A stretch of DNA of 14,090 nt, from the NCBI GenBank assembly GCA_009785775.1, contig WQVR01000006.1, forward strand, positions 1-14,090. Reading direction: 5' to 3'. Shown in pieces: positions 1-7,593 of this stretch. This DNA is from Candidatus Proendomicrobium guianensium. GTDB taxonomy: Bacteria; Elusimicrobiota; Endomicrobiia; Endomicrobiales; Endomicrobiaceae. Numbering within the stretch: the stretch's first letter is position 1; every line of letters starts with the position of its first letter. The translations under genes and the position numbers were made by a program. The notes under the pieces are model-generated. The model did not search any database. It was not told where the DNA came from and saw nothing but the letters and a program-made list of their open reading frames with translations.

Positions 1-637
1 TTATTATAAACGGTATTTTTATATTTTTAAAATTATATAGTACCACGCCAAAGCCTACAACCGGCATTATGTACCAAGCTTCCACAAGAGCTAAACGCAT
101 TACCACGTTCATTTGCGGATAAATTGACTGAAAAATCCAACTGCCTACAACCATAAACACAAAGTAAAAAGCAAAACCCCTAAACAAAAACAAAAAAAGC
201 CCCGTAAACAGCCCCAAGCTTATACGGTGCTCTTTACCTTGCTCTATGCCGTGTTCAACCCAATGCATAATTTTGGTATTAAAATTTCTGCCTAGCATGT
301 CGATTTCCCTGTGAATGTATGAAACCGGCACCGCAAGCAGTAAAGCAAGCATTGCCGCACTTTGTGAACCCGTGAAGTTTTTTACCGCCCAATAAGACGC
401 AAGTATCGCAATAGATGTTGTATCTACCGGAACCGCAGCCCCAAGCGGCACAGAGCCAGTCCACGCCATTTCTACAATCATGCCAATCCAAAGCCCTGTT
501 GTAATATCGCCAAGCAAAAAACCGAAAAGCGGCCCGCAAAAAATCGGGCGGCCTATCATAAATTGCCCGAAAGCAGTGGTGTCTGCCGAACAAATTGAGG
601 CTATTATGGCAAGAATTAATGCGCTTTCTATAATCAT
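1..637 (-). CDS. PTS mannose/fructose/sorbose family EIIC subunit (3' end outside window)
   Basis: Membrane channel component of a mannose-family phosphotransferase system, which carries the sugar across the inner membrane. The ATG at 637-635 opens a frame that stays open for 212 codons and leaves the window at base 1; family members are about 250 residues, so only the C-terminal tail is missing. The conserved family segment GQFMIGRP-IFCGPLFGFLLGD lies at residues 24-43. Hydrophobic stretches are visible at about 1-18, 33-58, 73-83, 93-107, 141-165 and 185-200. A polar loop rich in His, Glu and Lys (about 108-139) separates two membrane bundles. Its start overlaps the GH57 stop in an ATGA, with no clear Shine-Dalgarno, so translational coupling is likely. 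A same-strand 104-codon ORF at 279-593 is only a shadow of this gene in another frame. Confidence 0.93.
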   Translation of the reverse strand, partial: MIIESALILAIIASICSADTTAFGQFMIGRPIFCGPLFGFLLGDITTGLWIGMIVEMAWTGSVPLGAAVPVDTTSIAILASYWAVKNFTGSQSAAMLALLLAVPVSYIHREIDMLGRNFNTKIMHWVEHGIEQGKEHRISLGLFTGLFLFLFRGFAFYFVFMVVGSWIFQSIYPQMNVVMRLALVEAWYIMPVVGFGVVLYNFKNIKIPFII

Positions 638-2700
638 ATTATTTTTGTAGTTAGCGTAAACTTTAAATTTTTAGCGGCTTCTATGGTTGCTTTTATAACG
701 CTTACCGCCGCCGTTCCCTGATATGTGCGCTCATAACCGTCTTCAGAATTTGCAACTGTTTCAATAGGCGAAACCCAAAAATCGCACGAAATGTCTAAAG
801 AAACTTCAGCGCTAAAATTTAAACCCTCGTCTACGCGTTTCCATTGGTTTGTGTTTTCAATTAAGTTAGTATCTTCAGGCATTTTGCTTGAAAACGCAAA
901 CACCTGCTCTACCCCAAACCTTATCTCAAGCGCATTTTTAGAGTTATTTTCAATATTATATTCTGCAGTGTAGCCTATATCGCCCTCAAGCGGCGTAATA
1001 ATTTTTGTAATTTTTACATCGTAAGCTTCATTATTAACGTATACTTTGCCGTTGCGCCAAAGTTCTAACTTTTTAGCGTTAATTTTATAATTGTAATGCC
1101 CGCCCGCAAAGTCGCCACAGTCTTTAAAACTTGCGCTTGCAAAATGCTCGGGGTAGGTATTAACGTCAAAAAAATGGTCACGAAGAGAACTGCGGCGGTG
1201 AGCGTCATATGACAAGTAACGGTCTAGCCCCGTTTCTTTAACTTTTACCGCTTCGTCGTGTATGGTTTTCACGCCGTCTCCGTCTGTGCCGGCAAGCACG
1301 GCATTGTGTATATTATCTTTGAGTTTTTTGTGGTACGATTCAAAACGTCTGGTTAAAACATTTGTAAAATTATAATTATGTTTTAGCCCGTCAAACTCAA
1401 AAATTGTGCCGCCGTGGGTCGGGCTGACGTATATATTTTGGGTTTTACTTTCAAAAAGCGCTTCGTCTGAAGCGTCTAAGTCAAAATCTACAACACTCCA
1501 CACAGCAGTTTTTAAAAAAGATTTATTATAAATATTTTCAGCTTTTAAAAGTTCTTTGTATATGGCATTTCTTAAGTGCGGCAAGTACAGCCCGCCAAAT
1601 ACTCCGTGCCAGTACGCGCAATTACATTGTCCTGCGTATAAGTGGTTTAAAATTTTTTCGCGCATGGGCTTGCCTGATTCGGCATATGTTTGCGCCTTTG
1701 CGCTTACGCGAAGCATTTTTTTGTGCATATTGTTTGCTTCTTCGTACTTAACCAAAAAATTGCGCCAAAAACTGCCTTTTAAAAAACGTTTTAACGTATT
1801 GTCTGCGCCGTGCGCGTGCAAAACATTTTCAAATTCCATTTGCGCGCCTGCGGGCAAAGTCCATTCTGACATTTCAAAATAAGAAGCGCATGGCAAGTAT
1901 ATGCGCCCTGAAGATTTTTGAGACTCCAGCACATCGCAAAAGTGCGACATTTCAATATGTTCTGAATTTTTTTCAATTTCAGAAACAAAGTTTTCAAGCC
2001 ACTTATTTTCATAAACATGTTTGTTTGTTCCGGGCCAAAGTCCGAACTTTTCGCCGTCATCAGCCAGCACAGACACAGGGTTTTGGCGGCTTTCGCGCAG
2101 GTGCTTAAAATAGTTTATAGAGTTTTCAACATTTTGAAACGGTATCATATAGCGCAACTGCTGGCTTATAGGAAAAATGTTTATGGCGTGTCCTGAATCT
2201 TCAGTGGTATAGTAGCCGTTTAAGGTTTCAGGGTTCATCCCTACCGACGCAAAATGAGCGTCGTCTAAAACCACAAATTTTATGCCGCAAGCGGCAAGTA
2301 TGCAGGCTAAACTTGGCTCCCAAACGCGCTCTGCAAACCAGAGTCCGCGGGCGTCATAGTTAAATTTGTCTTTTAGGAATTTTGTAAGCTTGTTTATTTG
2401 ACCTATTTTGTCTTTATCGGGAATAGAGGAAAGTATGGGCTCGTAATAACCGCCTGTTAAAAGTTCAAGGCGCCCTGAGGCAACCATTTTTTTTACGTTT
2501 TTTATGTAGTCGGGGTGATTATCTATAAGAAATTCCCAAAGCATTCCGCTTGCGTGCATACTCCATTTTAAATTCGGGTGTTTTAACATTACATCCATAA
2601 ACGGCTTATATGACATTTCATAGGCTTTCTGAAAAACCCAGTCAAAATTTCCTACGGGTTGATGATTATGCACACAAAAAATAAATTTAACTTTATCCAT
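634..2700 (-). CDS. Glycoside hydrolase family 57, 4-alpha-glucanotransferase / alpha-amylase type
   Basis: Cytoplasmic enzyme (688 residues, no signal peptide) that should cleave or transfer alpha-1,4-glucan chains of glycogen or maltodextrin. Length and layout match the Thermococcus litoralis 4-alpha-glucanotransferase and Dictyoglomus AmyA subgroup: a GH57 barrel up to about residue 300, then the two C-terminal domains (DUF1925 and DUF1926 type). Conserved regions are visible: HNHQPVG at 11-17, GGYYEP at 83-88, GLWFAERVWEP at 119-129 with the predicted nucleophile Glu124, and ADDGEKFGLWPGT at 213-225 with the predicted acid/base Asp214. CNCAYWHGVFGGLYLPHLR in the middle also matches that subgroup. 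The start overlaps the end of EIIB by 8 nt and the stop overlaps the EIIC start, an unusual place for this enzyme. Hydrolase versus transferase activity cannot be decided from sequence. Family call very secure. Confidence 0.96.
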   Translation of the reverse strand: MDKVKFIFCVHNHQPVGNFDWVFQKAYEMSYKPFMDVMLKHPNLKWSMHASGMLWEFLIDNHPDYIKNVKKMVASGRLELLTGGYYEPILSSIPDKDKIGQINKLTKFLKDKFNYDARGLWFAERVWEPSLACILAACGIKFVVLDDAHFASVGMNPETLNGYYTTEDSGHAINIFPISQQLRYMIPFQNVENSINYFKHLRESRQNPVSVLADDGEKFGLWPGTNKHVYENKWLENFVSEIEKNSEHIEMSHFCDVLESQKSSGRIYLPCASYFEMSEWTLPAGAQMEFENVLHAHGADNTLKRFLKGSFWRNFLVKYEEANNMHKKMLRVSAKAQTYAESGKPMREKILNHLYAGQCNCAYWHGVFGGLYLPHLRNAIYKELLKAENIYNKSFLKTAVWSVVDFDLDASDEALFESKTQNIYVSPTHGGTIFEFDGLKHNYNFTNVLTRRFESYHKKLKDNIHNAVLAGTDGDGVKTIHDEAVKVKETGLDRYLSYDAHRRSSLRDHFFDVNTYPEHFASASFKDCGDFAGGHYNYKINAKKLELWRNGKVYVNNEAYDVKITKIITPLEGDIGYTAEYNIENNSKNALEIRFGVEQVFAFSSKMPEDTNLIENTNQWKRVDEGLNFSAEVSLDISCDFWVSPIETVANSEDGYERTYQGTAAVSVIKATIEAAKNLKFTLTTKII

Positions 2701-3211
2701 TACAGGTTCCCTGGCTGTTTATTTTGTTTTCTTCTTCTATTATAATTTTTGACAAGTCCGTGCGGTCGTCATTAGGCAAAAGCCTTCCTTCAAGTTCTAT
2801 TCCCCTTTTGTAGATATCGGCTAAACAAAAAACATCTCTGTCATCTACCGAAAGGTTGCAAAGCAACTGGCGTTTACCATGCACGTAGTGCATTCCGCCG
2901 ATGTTTACGGATTTAAGCTTTACGCCAGAGTTAAGCACGCGTACAATGTCGCAAGGGTTAGAAAAAAGCGCCATAACTTTTTTATCTTCGTAAACATTAT
3001 TTAAAATATCGGCGCTGGCAACTTCTACAGAACTTGCCTTAAACCCTATGCCTGAAGGCACAGCCATAGACAAAAGCACCTGTTGCATTTCATCTAAAGC
3101 AACGGCGTCTGAAACAACGAGTATAAAGTTAACATCTACAACTTTAAGCCAGCCTTGCACAATTTGCCCGTGCACAAGCCTGTCGTCAATTCTTACAATT
3201 TCTATGCCCAT
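2693..3211 (-). CDS. PTS mannose/fructose/sorbose family EIIB subunit
   Basis: Cytoplasmic phosphocarrier of a mannose-family PTS, accepting phosphate from EIIA and passing it to the sugar carried by EIIC/EIID. It is 172 residues, slightly longer than the usual single-domain EIIB (about 160). The N-terminal family motif RIDDRLVHGQIVQGW (7-21) contains the phosphorylatable histidine, His14. MHYVHGKRQ, about two-thirds along, is also typical. The ATG at 3211 follows the EIIA stop by 2 nt, with an AGAGG Shine-Dalgarno inside the end of EIIA. The C-terminus overlaps the GH57 start by 8 nt. Substrate specificity (mannose, glucose, fructose, amino sugar) cannot be read from the sequence. Confidence 0.95.
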   Translation of the reverse strand: MGIEIVRIDDRLVHGQIVQGWLKVVDVNFILVVSDAVALDEMQQVLLSMAVPSGIGFKASSVEVASADILNNVYEDKKVMALFSNPCDIVRVLNSGVKLKSVNIGGMHYVHGKRQLLCNLSVDDRDVFCLADIYKRGIELEGRLLPNDDRTDLSKIIIEEENKINSQGTCNG

Positions 3212-3213
3212 AC

Positions 3214-3639
3214 CTAAACCTCTTTACTGCTTTTTAGTTTGCTAAAAAAAACCTTTTTGGCGTCTAGGGCAGATTTTTGCCCTTCGGCTAAAGCTTTTTG
3301 CGCGATATCAGCAAGGCTTTTGTTTGTTTTGCACGCAAACGCCGCCGCTATAAGCATTGGCAGGCTTACGCCCGAAAGCACTTCAACATTAAAAGCTTTG
3401 CACACCGACAACGCCGCATTGCAGGGCGTTCCTCCGAATAGGTCTGTCATTATTAAAACGCCGTCTTCGTCTATTATTTCACGCAGTTTTTTAAAAACGC
3501 CTTCCTGCACATAAGACAAGCTTTCACTTTGTAACCTTTGCATGGCATAAACGTTGTCAAGCTTTCCTACAATAAGTTCTGCCGTTTCTAAAAGACTGAC
3601 GCCGAGGCTTCCGTGTGTGATTATTAAAATTTTAACCAT
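3214..3639 (-). CDS. PTS mannose-family EIIA subunit
   Basis: Cytoplasmic single-domain EIIA (141 residues) of the mannose superfamily, phosphorylated by HPr and donating to EIIB. The expected active-site histidine is His9 in the N-terminal ILIITHGSLG motif. The conserved TDLFGGTPCN motif is at about 65-74. The start at 3639 overlaps the yvcK stop by 16 nt, and an AAGGA Shine-Dalgarno lies about 9 nt upstream. In many proteobacteria an EIIA of this class follows hprK-rapZ directly and has mainly a regulatory role. Here EIIB and EIIC also follow, so a transport role is plausible. EIID is not in the window. Confidence 0.95.
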   Translation of the reverse strand: MVKILIITHGSLGVSLLETAELIVGKLDNVYAMQRLQSESLSYVQEGVFKKLREIIDEDGVLIMTDLFGGTPCNAALSVCKAFNVEVLSGVSLPMLIAAAFACKTNKSLADIAQKALAEGQKSALDAKKVFFSKLKSSKEV

Positions 3640-4613
3640 TTTTTGCGATCCTTATAAATTTTTAAAATTAGTTTTATAAGTTTTTTGGAATCGTGTCTGG
3701 CATAAATTTCGTTTGAAAATAAATCTGCCTTAACCGTTTTAGCATGCGTTTTGTCTATTTTTACAGGCACAGAACCATTTAATCTATAACGCTTTAATAT
3801 CTTTTGCGGCATTGGTTTTGAATTTACCACTACTAAATCTGCAATATTTCTGTACGAATGTTTCTCCAGCGCGTTTATATGGTCTGAAAGCTTATAGCCG
3901 GAAGTTTCGCCGGCTTGAGTCATCACATTGCATATATAAACTTTAAGCGCTTTAGACCTTTCTATCGCGCTGGTTATACCTGAAACAAGCAGGTTTACTA
4001 TTATAGACGTATACAAAGAACCAGGGCCAAAAAGTATAAGGTCTGCGCGCTCTATGGCGTTTATAACTTCAGGCGTTGCGGGAACTCCCGCCGGCGTAAG
4101 ATTTATTTTGTCTATCTCGCCTTTTATATACGGAAAATTACTTTCGCCAAAAACCTTTTTACCGTTTTTAAGCGTTGCTTCTATATGAACATCTGAAAGC
4201 GTTACGGGTAGAACCCTTCCCCTTATAGCTAAAACTTCCGCACAGTTAAGCACGGCTTTATCAAAACCGCCGCTAATAGCGCTCATAGCTGTTAAAAACA
4301 AGTTGCCAAAAGAGTGCCCGTCAAGGCTTCCCCGCGCAGGAAAACGGTACTGGAAAAGCCTGCTCATTATACTTTCTTCTTCGCTTAATGCAACCAAACA
4401 ATTGCGCACATCGCCCGGAGGTAAAATGCCAAGTTCATTGCGAAGCCTGCCGGAACTGCCGCCGTCATCGGCAACATTTACTATTGCCGTAATATCATAA
4501 GCATGTTCTTTAAGCCCGCGCAGCAGCGTTGAAAGCCCTGTGCCGCCGCCTATGGCAACAACAGATTTTATTTCTTTTTTAAAACCGGAAGAACTCTGTT
4601 TTTTAAATACCAT
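3624..4613 (-). CDS. yvcK: YvcK/CofD-like family protein (gluconeogenesis factor)
   Basis: UPF0052/YvcK family protein, 329 residues, related in fold to CofD (2-phospho-L-lactate transferase). In Bacillus the homologue binds UDP-sugars and is needed for growth on gluconeogenic carbon and for normal envelope synthesis; no enzymatic activity is established. Visible signatures are GGGTG at 22-26, ADDGGSSGRLR at 48-58, PPGDVRN at 65-71, GPGSLYTS beginning at 196, and CNVMTQAGET at 228-237. The first 15 residues are a basic, Ser/Lys-rich lead-in. It lies behind rapZ as in Firmicutes yvcJ-yvcK, but after an 80-nt gap that holds a stem-loop. It overlaps the following EIIA gene by 16 nt. The proposed start has an AAGG about 12 nt upstream. 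Confidence 0.95.
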   Translation of the reverse strand: MVFKKQSSSGFKKEIKSVVAIGGGTGLSTLLRGLKEHAYDITAIVNVADDGGSSGRLRNELGILPPGDVRNCLVALSEEESIMSRLFQYRFPARGSLDGHSFGNLFLTAMSAISGGFDKAVLNCAEVLAIRGRVLPVTLSDVHIEATLKNGKKVFGESNFPYIKGEIDKINLTPAGVPATPEVINAIERADLILFGPGSLYTSIIVNLLVSGITSAIERSKALKVYICNVMTQAGETSGYKLSDHINALEKHSYRNIADLVVVNSKPMPQKILKRYRLNGSVPVKIDKTHAKTVKADLFSNEIYARHDSKKLIKLILKIYKDRKKWLKF

Positions 4614-4670
4614 AAAACTTACAGCCTTTTTAATAGGGGTGGGTTTTTACAATACGCGATACAGCGTTTT

Positions 4671-4692
4671 TTAAAAGGAGCTTTGCTCCCCC
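4671..4692 (-). terminator. Small stem-loop with T-run between rapZ and yvcK
   Basis: On the minus strand, immediately after the rapZ stop, GGAGC-AAA-GCTCC (4689 down to 4677) forms a 5-bp stem, extendable by two G-U pairs on the outside, followed by TTTT (4676-4673). This resembles a weak intrinsic terminator or a processing/attenuation hairpin. It sits in the largest gap of the window (4614-4693). No good sigma-70 promoter was found after it, so partial read-through into yvcK is the simplest view. Confidence 0.4.
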
Positions 4693-4693
4693 A

Positions 4694-5554
4694 TTATTTC
4701 GTTTTCATGATATCTCTGTGATGAGTATCAACCTTATAGCCTTTGTCAGAAATTATCTTTGCGATATCTTCAGCCGTAACAACAGACCTGTGCTTTCCGC
4801 CGGTACAGCCTATAGCAACCGTTAAGTAGTTTTTGCCTTCGTTTATATAATGGGGCAAAAGCGAAATAATTTGATTTGAAAAGCCCGACAAGAAACTTTT
4901 AAACGCTTTTTGGGCGCGCACATAATTTTTTACGGGTTTATCGCGGCCGGTTTTTTCCTTCAAGTTTGCTACATAATTGGGGTTTTTTAAAAATCTCATA
5001 TCAAAAATAATGTCGGCGTCTGAAGGCGCGCCGTATTTAAACCCGAAAGAACACACCTTTACCATAATGCTGCTTTTAGAAATTTTAGCGCCTGCAATTT
5101 TTGAAAGCACGGCGCGTAGTTCGTTTAAAGCCATTGCAGATGTGTCTATAATAGCGTCACTTAAAAGCCGCACGCCCTTAAACATAGCACGCTCGGCAGA
5201 AACGCCTTCGCTAACACCCTTTCCCAAAGGGTGCTTACGGCGCGTTTCGGAGTAACGGCGAAATAAAACATTGTCGGCGGCGTCAAAAAATAAAATTTTA
5301 TAATTAATTTTTCGGGATTTAAGCTGTTTTATAATGCTTTCAAATTGCCCCACGGCTTTGGGCGCGCGAGCGTCTATGCTTATTGCCGTATTTGAAGCCT
5401 TTCTTCCCGGAGCATTGTATAAATTTACAAAACTTTCTATTAGCTCTACAGGGATATTGTCTACGCATACAAATGATAAATCTTCAAGCACCTTCAGCGC
5501 TTGGCTTTTGCCGGCTCCGGAAATGCCTGTAACTATTATAAAGTTTTTTATCAT
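4694..5554 (-). CDS. rapZ: RapZ (YvcJ) nucleotide-binding protein / RNase adapter
   Basis: RapZ/YvcJ family P-loop protein of 286 residues, the family's usual length. In E. coli RapZ senses glucosamine-6-phosphate and directs RNase E to the GlmZ sRNA, controlling GlmS. In Bacillus the YvcJ homologue is a nucleotide-binding protein. Whether the RNA-adapter role applies here is inference. Visible features are Walker A GISGAGKS (10-17), the CVDNIP segment (30-35), RRYSETRRKHPL (99-110), GFKYG (171-175), the C-terminal GCTGGKHRSV (249-258) and HHRD (278-281). The start overlaps the hprK stop as ATGA, with no obvious Shine-Dalgarno, so it is probably translationally coupled to hprK. Linkage to hprK, ptsN and PTS genes is the classical context. 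Confidence 0.97.
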   Translation of the reverse strand: MIKNFIIVTGISGAGKSQALKVLEDLSFVCVDNIPVELIESFVNLYNAPGRKASNTAISIDARAPKAVGQFESIIKQLKSRKINYKILFFDAADNVLFRRYSETRRKHPLGKGVSEGVSAERAMFKGVRLLSDAIIDTSAMALNELRAVLSKIAGAKISKSSIMVKVCSFGFKYGAPSDADIIFDMRFLKNPNYVANLKEKTGRDKPVKNYVRAQKAFKSFLSGFSNQIISLLPHYINEGKNYLTVAIGCTGGKHRSVVTAEDIAKIISDKGYKVDTHHRDIMKTK

Positions 5555-6495
5555 TTGTTTTTAGAATTTTCTTTTATTTTTTGAATAACTTTCTCGTTTA
5601 AAATTTTGGCTGTGGAATGCCCCGTGCGTTTAAGGCGCTCGTTAAGGCTTGCTGTTTCTATTAAAACCGCCAAATTTCTGCCGGGGCCTACGGGTATTGT
5701 AACCTCGGGCACTTTTACATCTAAAATTTCAATATAGTTTTCTACAGCGCCGATACGTTCACACTGTACTTCGTTCCAAGGTTTAAGGCACACTACAAGT
5801 TCTATGCGGGTACTATCTAAGGTACTGCCTATGCCAAACAGGCTTTTCACGTCTATAATACCAACGCCGCGCACTTCAATAAGGCTTCTTGTAAGTTCTA
5901 AAGACCTGCCGTAAAGAATACGCCCCGAGCGTTTGCTGATTTCTACAATATCGTCTGAAATAAGCATGTGCCCGCGCTTTACAAGTTCTAAGGCACACTC
6001 GGATTTTCCAATTCCGGCTTGCCCTAAAATTAAAACGCCTATGCCGTAAACATCGCACAAAACGCCGTGCTTTTTTATATTAGGGGCAAGTTTTTGGTCT
6101 AGATAATATACAAGGTCGCCAAGCATTTGGCTGGAAGCAAGCGGAGTGCGTATAAGCGGCACGCTAAACTCGTTAAAAACGTGAATCATAGACGGCAAAA
6201 CTTCTAAATTACGCGTTAATATACAGCAAGGCGCTTGCTTGTGGGAAAAAATTCTGCGCAGTGCTTCCACCTGTCCGCTTTCAGATAAAGAACACAGATA
6301 GGTATACTCGCTTATGCCTATAATTTGCGTGCGCTCATAGGGTAAATGCTCTAAAAAACCGGCAAGGGCAAGCCCCGGACGGTTAATGTCTGAAACAGTT
6401 ATTTCCCGCGCCAGTCCTTCCAGCCCCGCCACCGCTTCAAGCTTTAACTCGGCACCCTTGTCGGCAAGCAGCGTGGCTATATCTACCGTCGGCAT
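5551..6495 (-). CDS. hprK: HPr kinase/phosphorylase
   Basis: Bifunctional enzyme that phosphorylates and dephosphorylates a regulatory serine of HPr, linking PTS activity to metabolic state. It has 314 residues, as is usual. An N-terminal domain (about 1-130) precedes the catalytic P-loop domain. HGVLCDVYGIGVLILG starts at His143, Walker A GQAGIGKS is at 158-165, the catalytic Asp pair is at 181-182, and the HprK signature EVRGVGIIDV is at 207-216. PGRNLAV is at 271-277 with the conserved Arg273; the residue before PGRN is Gly where many homologues have Tyr. The start is 1 nt after the ptsN stop, and the best purine run (AGGAAG) lies rather far upstream inside ptsN. HPr itself is not in the window. 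Confidence 0.97.
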   Translation of the reverse strand: MPTVDIATLLADKGAELKLEAVAGLEGLAREITVSDINRPGLALAGFLEHLPYERTQIIGISEYTYLCSLSESGQVEALRRIFSHKQAPCCILTRNLEVLPSMIHVFNEFSVPLIRTPLASSQMLGDLVYYLDQKLAPNIKKHGVLCDVYGIGVLILGQAGIGKSECALELVKRGHMLISDDIVEISKRSGRILYGRSLELTRSLIEVRGVGIIDVKSLFGIGSTLDSTRIELVVCLKPWNEVQCERIGAVENYIEILDVKVPEVTIPVGPGRNLAVLIETASLNERLKRTGHSTAKILNEKVIQKIKENSKNK

Positions 6496-6496
6496 G

Positions 6497-6955
6497 CTAG
6501 TAGGAATCTTCCTGCTGGATAATTTTTACCACGTCTTCTTTTGTTTTAGCGTCTCTTATGGCTTGACGCAAAAACTTGTCTTTAAAAAGACGCGAAATTC
6601 GTGAAAGGGCTTTTAAGTGCTGTCCGGCAACTTCGGAAGGCCCCACCAAAAGAAATATTATGTGCACGGGTTCACCGTCTAAAGAATTAAATTCTATTCC
6701 CCGCTGGCTAATGGCAAGAACGCCGGCTTGCTCGGTAAGAGCATTGGTTTTACCATGAGGTATAGCAACGCCTTGCCCGATACCCGTGGAGCCCAGTTTT
6801 TCCCGTTCTAAAACCACTTCTACAACTTCGTCTGTTTTTTTAAGTTTTTTGGTGGTTTTAAGCATTTCTACCATTTCAATAATGACAGATTTTTTGTCTT
6901 GCGATTTTAAATCTACCATAATTGCGTCTTGACACAGAAAATCCATAATTTTCAT
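6497..6955 (-). CDS. ptsN: PTS fructose/nitrogen-type EIIA (PtsN-like)
   Basis: Single-domain EIIA of the fructose/mannitol/Ntr class (PF00359 type), 152 residues, cytoplasmic. In proteobacteria EIIA-Ntr is the last phosphoacceptor of the regulatory PTS-Ntr chain and controls potassium uptake and other targets rather than transport. The phosphorylation site is His67 in GQGVAIPHGKT (60-70), preceded by REKLGSTGIG (51-60), both typical. Its position between hpf and hprK-rapZ is the classical ptsN context and the main reason to prefer PtsN over a sugar-transport EIIA. It lies 64 nt behind hpf, with a strong AGGGGGA ribosome binding site held within an inverted repeat. No fused EIIB or EIIC domain is present. 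Confidence 0.92.
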   Translation of the reverse strand: MKIMDFLCQDAIMVDLKSQDKKSVIIEMVEMLKTTKKLKKTDEVVEVVLEREKLGSTGIGQGVAIPHGKTNALTEQAGVLAISQRGIEFNSLDGEPVHIIFLLVGPSEVAGQHLKALSRISRLFKDKFLRQAIRDAKTKEDVVKIIQQEDSY

Positions 6956-6962
6956 TTAACTT

Positions 6963-6980
6963 GTATCCCCCTGGTGATAC
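6963..6980 (-). promoter_or_regulatory. Inverted repeat enclosing the ptsN ribosome binding site
   Basis: In the hpf-ptsN gap the minus strand reads GTATC-ACCAGGGG-GATAC. The 5-bp arms enclose the purine-rich AGGGG(G), the only good Shine-Dalgarno for ptsN, whose ATG begins at 6955. Folding in mRNA would partly occlude the site, and two inner C-G pairs may add stability. It could be a translational control hairpin or a protein-binding site. The pattern is directly visible; a function is inference. Confidence 0.35.
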
Positions 6981-7019
6981 CTTTGCTTGTTGCAGTATAT
7001 TTTTATATTTAACTAAAAT

Positions 7020-7571
7020 TTATTTTTCGGCTTCAAGCAATACTAACGAGCCTGCGTCATTTCTGTACAAAACGTTTACCTTATCGTTTGCGGAATTTAG
7101 AAACATATACACCCTGTAGCCTAAAATATCCATTTCGTCTATTGCTTCGCCTATGGATACGGGTTTTAAGTCGAACCGTTTGATTTCGGAAATTTTTGTG
7201 ACGGAATCTTCCATTTTGTCAAAAGAAAAAACTTCGTTTAATGAAACTTTTTTCTTTTTGCCGGCGTTTAGGTTTTCATTTCTGTGGATTTTTGAAATTT
7301 CTTTTTGTTTTCTTAATTGTTTTTCAAGCTTATCTACGGATAAGTCTATAGAGGCGTATAAATCTGTAGATTGTTCTTTGGCGCGAAATGCTAATTTGCC
7401 CACATGAAACACTATTTCGGTAATTTGCCTGTTTTTTTCAACCGAAAGTATTACATGCACCCAAACGGAATCTCCGTCGAAAAACTTTGAAGCTTTAGAA
7501 ACTTTTTTTCTGACATAACTGTCAATGGCGGCGGTAAGTTTTAAATGTCTGGCTGTAATATTAATTTGCAT
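7020..7571 (-). CDS. hpf: Ribosome hibernation promoting factor, long form
   Basis: Long-form HPF of 183 residues. The N-terminal RaiA/YfiA domain (about 1-98, beginning QINITARHLKLT) binds in the decoding centre of the 30S subunit. A Lys/Asn-rich linker (about 93-112) leads to a C-terminal dimerisation domain (about 130-183) starting IKRFDLKPVSIGEAIDEMDI and containing GYRVYMFLN and VNVLYRND. Long HPF pairs ribosomes into inactive 100S dimers on its own, unlike the short HPF of E. coli in the same locus. The start at 7571 is preceded by a strong Shine-Dalgarno (AGGAGAGGTG, 7585 to 7576), the best in the window. This suggests a high-expression entry point, consistent with the palindrome and possible promoter just upstream. 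Confidence 0.96.
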   Translation of the reverse strand: MQINITARHLKLTAAIDSYVRKKVSKASKFFDGDSVWVHVILSVEKNRQITEIVFHVGKLAFRAKEQSTDLYASIDLSVDKLEKQLRKQKEISKIHRNENLNAGKKKKVSLNEVFSFDKMEDSVTKISEIKRFDLKPVSIGEAIDEMDILGYRVYMFLNSANDKVNVLYRNDAGSLVLLEAEK

Positions 7572-7593
7572 TTCGCACCTCTCCTGTGTTCTA

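Noticed and set aside
279..593. 104-codon minus-strand ORF within the first 640 bases
   Set aside because: It overlaps the EIIC gene in another frame, its translation is Cys/Trp/His-rich and resembles no family, whereas the other frame gives a clear EIIC protein running off the edge.
1556..2108. Plus- and minus-strand ORFs of 72-108 codons inside the GH57 gene
   Set aside because: They lie entirely within a strongly conserved GH57 coding sequence and show no domain or plausible composition.
6502..6513. AGGAA-TC-TTCCT near-palindrome at the ptsN/hprK junction
   Set aside because: Its 2-nt spacer makes an RNA hairpin unlikely and it lies inside the ptsN coding end; it is more simply coding sequence that also supplies a purine run.
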